DNA from: an uncultured Barnesiella sp.
Lineage (GTDB): Bacteria; Bacteroidota; Bacteroidia; Bacteroidales; Barnesiellaceae
Reading direction: 5' to 3'
Assembly (NCBI GenBank): GCA_944320995.1
Contig: CALUJQ010000018.1
Location: 1 to 57,830, forward strand
DNA length: 57,830 nucleotides
Shown: positions 53,353 through 57,830 of the stretch, in pieces
How the letters are laid out: every line of letters begins with the position of its first letter
Numbering within the stretch: position 1 is the first letter of the stretch
Translations under genes and position numbers: made by a program
The notes under the pieces: generated by a model
Database searches by the model: none
Told to the model about the DNA's origin: nothing
Seen by the model: the letters and a program-made list of their open reading frames with translations, nothing else

Positions 53353-53386
53353 TTTGTGGAGCTTTGTTTTATTTAAACTATCTTTG
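53353..53386 (+). promoter_or_regulatory. Promoter of mutY giving an almost leaderless message
   Basis: TTTG at 53353-53356, 22-base spacer (one longer than usual), TATCTTTG at 53379-53386. Transcription should begin near 53390, only about 7 bases before the mutY ATG. Confidence 0.7.
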
Positions 53387-53396
53387 TCGATTGATT

Positions 53397-54500
53397 ATGA
53401 AGAAAGAATCAAAAGAACAGAGAGACCGGCTGTCGCCGTTGGCTGCCGATTTGCATCGGTGGTATGCCGAGAATCATCGGGTACTGCCGTGGCGTGGCAT
53501 TACCGATGCCTATCGTATTTGGATTTCGGAGATTATACTGCAACAGACTCGTGTGGTGCAGGGGTTTGAATATTACAACAGGTTTGTAGCTCGTTTTCCC
53601 GACGTGCGTTCGTTGGCTGCGGCCGATGACGATGAGGTGATGAAACTGTGGCAGGGACTGGGCTATTACAGTCGGGCTCGCAATCTGCTCACGGCAGCCC
53701 GTCAGGTTGTGGAGCGGTTTGGCGGCGAATTTCCTACGACCTACGAGGGGATACGCTCGCTGCAAGGAATAGGCGATTATACGGCAGCCGCAATAGCCTC
53801 GTTTGCCTACGGGTTGCCTTATGCCGTGGTCGATGGGAATGTCTATCGGGTTCTTTCGCGTATTTATGGAATCGACGTGCCTATCGATACCACCGAGGGA
53901 AAGAAACTGTTTGCTTCTCTTGCCGACGAGTTGCTCGACCGGCATGATCCGGGAGGGTATAATCAAGCGCTGATGGAGTTTGGTGCGTTGTATTGTGTCC
54001 CTCGTTCGCCCCGGTGCGGAGGTTGTATATTTGCCGATCGTTGTATGGCATTGGCAACTCATCGGGTAGAGACGTTGCCTGTGAAGCAAGGGCGCACGGA
54101 GGTGAAGCCTCGATATTTCAACTATTTCTATGTACGACACGGAGGTGATACGTGGGTTCGACGTCGTGAGGGACGGGACATTTGGCGTAACCTGTATGAA
54201 CTGCCGCTCATCGAGACGGCTGAGGAACAATCGCTCGAACTCCTGCAACAGAGCGAAGCGTGGGAAGAATTGTTCCGGGGAGCCGGGCGAGTGAGTGTGT
54301 CGTCGCAAGTGTATGGGTGCAAACATGTATTGTCTCATCGGGTGATTCATGCCCGCTTTTATGTGGTGGAGTGTGAACAGGCTCCCGAGATGCGAGGGTA
54401 TGTACGAATCGAAGCCGATCGGCTGGGCGATTATGCAGTATCGCGTTTGACCGAAGGGTTTTTGGAAAATTTGTCGGTGAATTATCCTTCGCTGTTTTGA
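53397..54500 (+). CDS. mutY: A/G-specific adenine glycosylase
   Basis: Removes adenine mispaired with 8-oxoguanine. The start is the ATG at 53397 (MKKESKEQRDRLSPL); the 34-codon longer frame would begin upstream of the promoter. The 367-residue protein has the catalytic Glu45 (EIILQQTRV), the helix-hairpin-helix SLQGIGDYTAAAIASFA, the catalytic Asp146 in VDGNV, and a 4Fe-4S loop with Cys200/207/210/216 in the family spacing 6-2-5. A NUDIX-like C-terminal domain (about 230-367), which recognises 8-oxoguanine, follows. Complete and ordinary apart from its very short leader. Confidence 0.96.
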   Translation: MKKESKEQRDRLSPLAADLHRWYAENHRVLPWRGITDAYRIWISEIILQQTRVVQGFEYYNRFVARFPDVRSLAAADDDEVMKLWQGLGYYSRARNLLTAARQVVERFGGEFPTTYEGIRSLQGIGDYTAAAIASFAYGLPYAVVDGNVYRVLSRIYGIDVPIDTTEGKKLFASLADELLDRHDPGGYNQALMEFGALYCVPRSPRCGGCIFADRCMALATHRVETLPVKQGRTEVKPRYFNYFYVRHGGDTWVRRREGRDIWRNLYELPLIETAEEQSLELLQQSEAWEELFRGAGRVSVSSQVYGCKHVLSHRVIHARFYVVECEQAPEMRGYVRIEADRLGDYAVSRLTEGFLENLSVNYPSLF

Positions 54501-54528
54501 GAAATAAGAGGATATTTTTTTATTTTTG
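54496..54528 (+). promoter_or_regulatory. Promoter of phoH
   Basis: TTTG (54496-54499), 21-base spacer, TATTTTTG (54521-54528). The -33 box overlaps the mutY stop codon at 54498-54500. It gives a leader of about 115 bases. Confidence 0.83.
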
Positions 54529-54648
54529 CAAATGACAAGGAGCGACTTGTACCTTAATTGCAGGAGCAGAAGTGGGATTATCTCTTCCCCCCCCTCCTTC
54601 TCCGTGAGGTGTAGCGTTGCTCCGCATAAGAAAATTTGAGGCAATTGA

Positions 54649-55647
54649 ATGATAGAGAGAGTAATTATATTGGATAGTGTCGATCCGGTGATTTTTTACG
54701 GTGTAAACAATGCCAATGTGCAATTGATAAAAAACCTGTTCCCCAAAGTGCGTATCGCTGCCCGGGGAGATGTGATGAAGGTAATTGGCGATGAGAAAGA
54801 GACCGAATTGTTTGAGGAGAAAATTAAACAGCTCGAAAAATATTGTGCCGAATATAACCAACTGAGCGAAGAGGTGATTATCGATGTCATTAAGGGAGAT
54901 GAACCTCAAATGGTGAAACCGCAAGAAAATGTGATTATTTACGGAGTAAACGGTAAACCTATCACGGGCCGCACGCCGAATCAAAAGCGATTGGTGGAGG
55001 CCTTTGCTCAGAACGACTTGACTTTTGCTCTGGGCCCGGCGGGATCGGGCAAGACTTATGTGGCGATAGCCCTTGCCGTGAAGGCTTTGAAAAATAAAGA
55101 GGTGAAGAAGATAATCCTAAGCCGTCCGGCCGTCGAGGCAGGCGAGAAATTGGGATTCCTCCCCGGTGATATGAAAGACAAAATCGACCCTTATTTGCAA
55201 CCGCTTTACGATGCTTTGCAAGATATGATTCCGGCCGTGAAACTGAAAGAGTATATGGAGTCGAACGTGATACAGATAGCCCCGCTGGCCTTTATGCGCG
55301 GCCGTACGTTGAGCGATGCGGTGATTATTCTCGACGAGGCGCAAAATACGACAACCCACCAAATAAAGATGTTCCTTACCCGTTTAGGTATGAATGCCAA
55401 AATGATTGTTACGGGCGATATGACGCAAATCGACCTGCCGGTCTCGCAAACTTCGGGCTTGGTGCAGGCAATAGGAATACTGAAAAATGTCGAAGGAATA
55501 GCCCGCGTGGAATTCAACAAAAAAGATATTGTGCGGCATAAACTGGTTCAGCGTATCGTGGAGGCCTACGAAAAGCATGACGAGAAAGAGCGCAAGGCCG
55601 CCGAGGCAAAAAAACAAGGAAAAACGAATAAAAATGAGGAGGCGTAA
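54649..55647 (+). CDS. phoH: PhoH family ATPase/helicase-like protein
   Basis: Cytosolic P-loop protein of the PhoH family, linked to RNA handling. The 332-residue protein contains an N-terminal KH-like or helical segment (1-100), Walker A GPAGSGKT (129-136), Walker B VIILDEAQN (residues 224-232), SRPAVEAGEKLGFLPG, and a C-terminal GDMTQIDLPVSQTSGL sensor motif. The last 25 residues are Lys/Glu rich. The stop codon TAA lies in the loop of the terminator hairpin. Possible partners of PhoH in some bacteria (YbeY, YbeX) are not nearby. Confidence 0.93.
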   Translation: MIERVIILDSVDPVIFYGVNNANVQLIKNLFPKVRIAARGDVMKVIGDEKETELFEEKIKQLEKYCAEYNQLSEEVIIDVIKGDEPQMVKPQENVIIYGVNGKPITGRTPNQKRLVEAFAQNDLTFALGPAGSGKTYVAIALAVKALKNKEVKKIILSRPAVEAGEKLGFLPGDMKDKIDPYLQPLYDALQDMIPAVKLKEYMESNVIQIAPLAFMRGRTLSDAVIILDEAQNTTTHQIKMFLTRLGMNAKMIVTGDMTQIDLPVSQTSGLVQAIGILKNVEGIARVEFNKKDIVRHKLVQRIVEAYEKHDEKERKAAEAKKQGKTNKNEEA

Positions 55648-55669
55648 AGGGTTGCGCCTCCTCATTTTT
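55631..55669 (+). terminator. Terminator overlapping the end of phoH
   Basis: AAAATGAGGAGGCG pairs perfectly with CGCCTCCTCATTTT over 14 base pairs, around TAAAGGGTTG which contains the phoH stop codon. Five T from 55665 form the tract. Its left arm is the coding sequence for the last five residues. Confidence 0.9.
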
Positions 55670-55799
55670 ATTGTGGGGAGAGGAATTCGTGGCCGAGAAA
55701 ATAAAGACGAGAATTGTGCCTTGTCGCTATGGAAAAAGATAGTGTCGATTTTGTTTCCCTTAATCGGGTTTATTGTCGTGCTATCTCGTTTTTATGTTG

Positions 55800-55807
55800 T
55801 ATCTTTG
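55800..55807 (+). promoter_or_regulatory. Candidate -7 box of purC
   Basis: TATCTTTG, 58 bases upstream of the purC ATG at 55866; no good -33 element. Confidence 0.55.
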
Positions 55808-55865
55808 CAGTGTCTTTTCAGAGGAGAGACAACGACTATATTATAAACGAAAAAGTATTACAGAA

Positions 55866-56819
55866 ATGAAAAATGCTTTGGTAAAAACCGATTTCAAATT
55901 TCCCGGACAAAAGAGTGTGTATCATGGTAAAGTACGCGATGTGTACAATATCGACGACGAGTTGCTGGTGATGGTCGTGAGCGACCGTATCTCGGCTTTC
56001 GACGTGATTCTTCCGGAAGGGATTCCCTATAAGGGACAAGTGCTGAACCAGATTGCCGCCAAGTTTTTGGATGCGACGTCGGATATTCTTCCCAACTGGA
56101 AAGTAGCTACTCCAGACCCGATGGTGACTGTGGGTCTGCGTTGCGAGCCGTTCAAGGTCGAGATGGTGGTACGGGGTTATTTGACGGGTCATGCATGGCG
56201 CGAATACAAGGCCGGCAACCGTAAGCTGTGCGGCGAGACTATGCCTGAGGGTATGAAAGAGAACGAGAAGTTTCCGCACCCCATTATCACGCCGACGACC
56301 AAAGCCGATGCCGGTCACGACGAGGATATTTCGAAAGCCGAAATTATTGCCCGCGGCATCGTTTCGCGCGAGGACTACGAGCAACTCGAAAAATACACAT
56401 TGGCCCTCTATCGACGGGGATGCGAAATGGCGGCTCAAAAGGGCCTTATCCTCGTAGATACGAAATACGAATTCGGTAAGATTGGCGACAAGATCATCCT
56501 TATCGATGAAATTCACACACCCGATTCATCGCGCTATTTCTATGCCGAGGGATACGAAGATCGTCTTGCCCGTGGTGAAGAGCAACGTCAACTCTCGAAA
56601 GAGTTCGTTCGCCAATGGCTGATCCAAAACGGCTTCCAAGGTAAAGAAGGACAGCAAGTCCCCGAGATGACCGAAGCCTATTGCAACAGCGTGTCCGATA
56701 GGTATATCGAGCTGTACGAGCATATCGTAGGTGAAAAGTTTGTCAAAGCCGAAGGCGAAGATCTGGCAGCTCGCATCGAAAAGAATGTAACCGACTTCCT
56801 GAACAACCGCAAGAAATAA
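55866..56819 (+). CDS. purC: Phosphoribosylaminoimidazole-succinocarboxamide synthase
   Basis: SAICAR synthase of purine biosynthesis; joins aspartate to CAIR using ATP. The start is the ATG at 55866 ([14 protein letters not shown]); the longer frame adds 31 codons overlapping the leader. The 317-residue protein has [33 protein letters not shown] and DTKYEFGKI in the right order. It is longer than the 237-residue enterobacterial enzyme, with the C-terminal extension usual in the eukaryote/Bacteroidota form. menG follows after 25 bases. Confidence 0.96.
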   Translation: MKNALVKTDFKFPGQKSVYHGKVRDVYNIDDELLVMVVSDRISAFDVILPEGIPYKGQVLNQIAAKFLDATSDILPNWKVATPDPMVTVGLRCEPFKVEMVVRGYLTGHAWREYKAGNRKLCGETMPEGMKENEKFPHPIITPTTKADAGHDEDISKAEIIARGIVSREDYEQLEKYTLALYRRGCEMAAQKGLILVDTKYEFGKIGDKIILIDEIHTPDSSRYFYAEGYEDRLARGEEQRQLSKEFVRQWLIQNGFQGKEGQQVPEMTEAYCNSVSDRYIELYEHIVGEKFVKAEGEDLAARIEKNVTDFLNNRKK

Positions 56820-56844
56820 AAGCGGGGAAAGGACTACACGACCA

Positions 56845-57582
56845 ATGGATTATAAAGCAGAGAAGATAAAACCCTATAACGACGAGACGGACAAGACGAC
56901 ACAAGTGCGCGAAATGTTCGACTCCATTGCTCCCGCCTACGATACGATGAATCGTACGATGACTATGGGTATAGATCGGTGGTGGCGTCGTGTGGCGGTG
57001 AAAATGTTACGGCGCTATCCCCACCGCAAGATTCTCGATGTGGCCACCGGGACGGGCGATTTGGCCCTGCTGCTCGACGAACGGTTGCACCCCGACCAAA
57101 TTATCGGCATAGACCTCTCGGAAGGTATGTTGCGGATAGCTCGTGAGAAGGCCGTCAAGCGCAATGCCCAGCGCAGGTTGCTTTTCGAGGTGCAGGATTG
57201 TCTGTCGATGGATTTCGACGACAACAGCTTCGATATCGTTACCGTGGCTTATGGAGTGCGCAACTTCGAACATTTGGAAGATGGCTTTCGGGAAATGTAT
57301 CGAGTCCTGCGACCCGGAGGAGTTTTGTGCGTCATCGAATTATCGACCCCCGAGCATTTCCCCTTCAAGCAATTATATAAGTTTTATACCTATACGTTTA
57401 TTCCCTTTGTAGGGCGGCTCGTGTCGAAAGACCGTCGGGCATACAGTTATTTGCCTCGCTCGGTAGCCGCTGTTCCGCAAGGCGGGAAGATGCTCGACAT
57501 CTTCCTTCGAGTTGGGTTCGGTCACTGCTATTGCCGCCGACTCACCTTCGGGGCATGTACAATCTATATAGGGGAAAAATAA
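56845..57582 (+). CDS. menG: Demethylmenaquinone methyltransferase
   Basis: Last step of menaquinone synthesis, methylating demethylmenaquinone (the ubiE/menG family). The 245-residue protein has AYDTMNRTMTMGIDRWWRR, SAM motif ILDVATGTGD (64-73), LSEGMLRIAREKA, and PGGVLCVIELS, ending PQGGKMLDIFLRVGFGH and RRLTFGACTIYIG. Complete. I checked for a frameshift near the C-terminus because the VGFGHCYC stretch is odd, but the family ending RRLTFGxCTxY follows in frame. Downstream is a terminator; usual partner aroE is not visible in the window. Confidence 0.94.
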   Translation: MDYKAEKIKPYNDETDKTTQVREMFDSIAPAYDTMNRTMTMGIDRWWRRVAVKMLRRYPHRKILDVATGTGDLALLLDERLHPDQIIGIDLSEGMLRIAREKAVKRNAQRRLLFEVQDCLSMDFDDNSFDIVTVAYGVRNFEHLEDGFREMYRVLRPGGVLCVIELSTPEHFPFKQLYKFYTYTFIPFVGRLVSKDRRAYSYLPRSVAAVPQGGKMLDIFLRVGFGHCYCRRLTFGACTIYIGEK

Positions 57583-57655
57583 AGGATAGAAACATCTTCA
57601 TTGTTATCGACCATTGTCGTTATCCCTCCAATCTTATAAAGTAAAAGTGATTTTT

Positions 57656-57699
57656 CAGAGACGATACTCGGGTCATACCGGGAACCGCCTCTGATTTTT
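57656..57699 (+). terminator. Terminator of purC-menG
   Basis: CAGAG pairs with CTCTG, an inner CG/CG and then CTCGG with CCGGG around GTCATA, giving an imperfect hairpin followed by ATTTTT. Confidence 0.8.
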
Positions 57700-57785
57700 A
57701 GGTATTAGGGGATAAATTTTAAGTCAAACTGGATCAATGTGTTGTAAAAAAAGATGCTATATAACATAAAAAAGTCGATAAAAAA

Positions 57786-57818
57786 TTTGGAGGGAATATA
57801 AAAAAGCACGTACCTTTG
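57786..57818 (+). promoter_or_regulatory. Perfect promoter at the right edge for an unseen gene
   Basis: TTTG (57786-57789), 21-base spacer, TACCTTTG (57811-57818). The downstream bases GCATCGCTTTTCG match GCAACGCTTTTCC after the tRNA-Lys promoter, so a tRNA or other stable RNA likely begins just beyond 57830. Confidence 0.82.
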
Positions 57819-57830
57819 CATCGCTTTTCG

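Noticed and set aside
57480..57582. Possible frameshift at the end of menG
   Set aside because: The odd VGFGHCYC stretch is followed in frame by the conserved RRLTFGACTIYIGEK ending and a stop; nothing is missing.
1..57830. CRISPR array, transposon or prophage
   Set aside because: No regular repeats, no transposase, no integrase and no terminal inverted repeats found in a full scan by eye.

Overview
The window reads as a 57.8 kb piece of a Bacteroidales (phylum Bacteroidota) chromosome. The evidence is a run of promoters with the Bacteroidota sigma factor signature (TTTG near -33 and TAnnTTTG near -7, 19-21 bases apart), weak or absent Shine-Dalgarno sites, type IX secretion regulators (PorX and PorW/SprE), a FimB/Mfa2-type lipoprotein, a fused CcsB-CcsA cytochrome c biogenesis protein and several Bacteroidales-only families (DUF5723, DUF3843). 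Genus cannot be fixed from the sequence alone; a Barnesiella- or Coprobacter-like relative is only a guess. I see no insertion sequence, prophage, integrase, CRISPR array or rRNA, and no obvious change in base or codon use.

Layout. 1-7.2 kb: the end of an ATP synthase operon (atpG, cut by the left edge), followed after only 94 bases by nuoI-J-K-L-M-N, the distal membrane half of complex I, closed by a strong terminator. 7.3-13.9 kb (minus strand): a four-gene operon of outer-membrane barrel, imelysin-type lipoprotein, di-haem c-type lipoprotein and CcsBA haem-attachment protein, best read as a periplasmic iron/haem redox and uptake unit. 14.2-16.4 kb: pta-ackA (minus). 16.6-20.3 kb (plus): a START-like protein, then an LptF/LptG permease overlapping ribBA. 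20.4-24.5 kb (minus): coiled-coil lipoprotein, rsmI, an acidic protein, and dacB. 24.7-26.7 kb (plus): tdk, an AI-2E family transporter and tRNA-Lys(UUU).

27-39.2 kb (minus): a DUF5723 barrel with a partner lipoprotein, a 1929-residue alpha-2-macroglobulin without the thioester, a cation symporter, a secreted protein of unknown function and a B3/4-domain protein. 39.3-42.9 kb: a multi-pass membrane protein, an O6-alkylguanine alkyltransferase, a FimB/Mfa2-like lipoprotein, a macro-like protein and an Imm17-like protein. 42.5-50.2 kb (minus): a tightly packed run aroA, small CCGxHxxCE protein, metal ABC permease, porW/sprE, porX, tsaE, Imm17-like gene. 50.4 kb (minus): a very compact candidate small RNA with its own promoter and terminator. 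50.6-53.3 kb (minus): DUF3843 protein, esterase and a secreted hydroxyisourate hydrolase. 53.4-57.6 kb (plus): mutY, phoH, purC, menG. The right edge ends on a near-perfect promoter that resembles the tRNA-Lys promoter.

How parts work together. NuoI-N needs NuoA-H from elsewhere to form complex I, which would feed the menaquinone made by MenG. CcsBA attaches haem to CxxCH proteins such as its operon neighbour. PorX and PorW are both required for type IX secretion, the route for many secreted proteins in this phylum. The strongest candidates for something undescribed are the small RNA at 50.37-50.43 kb, the iron/haem operon with its perfect 19-base-pair hairpin, the CCGxHxxCE protein next to an orphan metal permease, and the atpG-nuoI junction.
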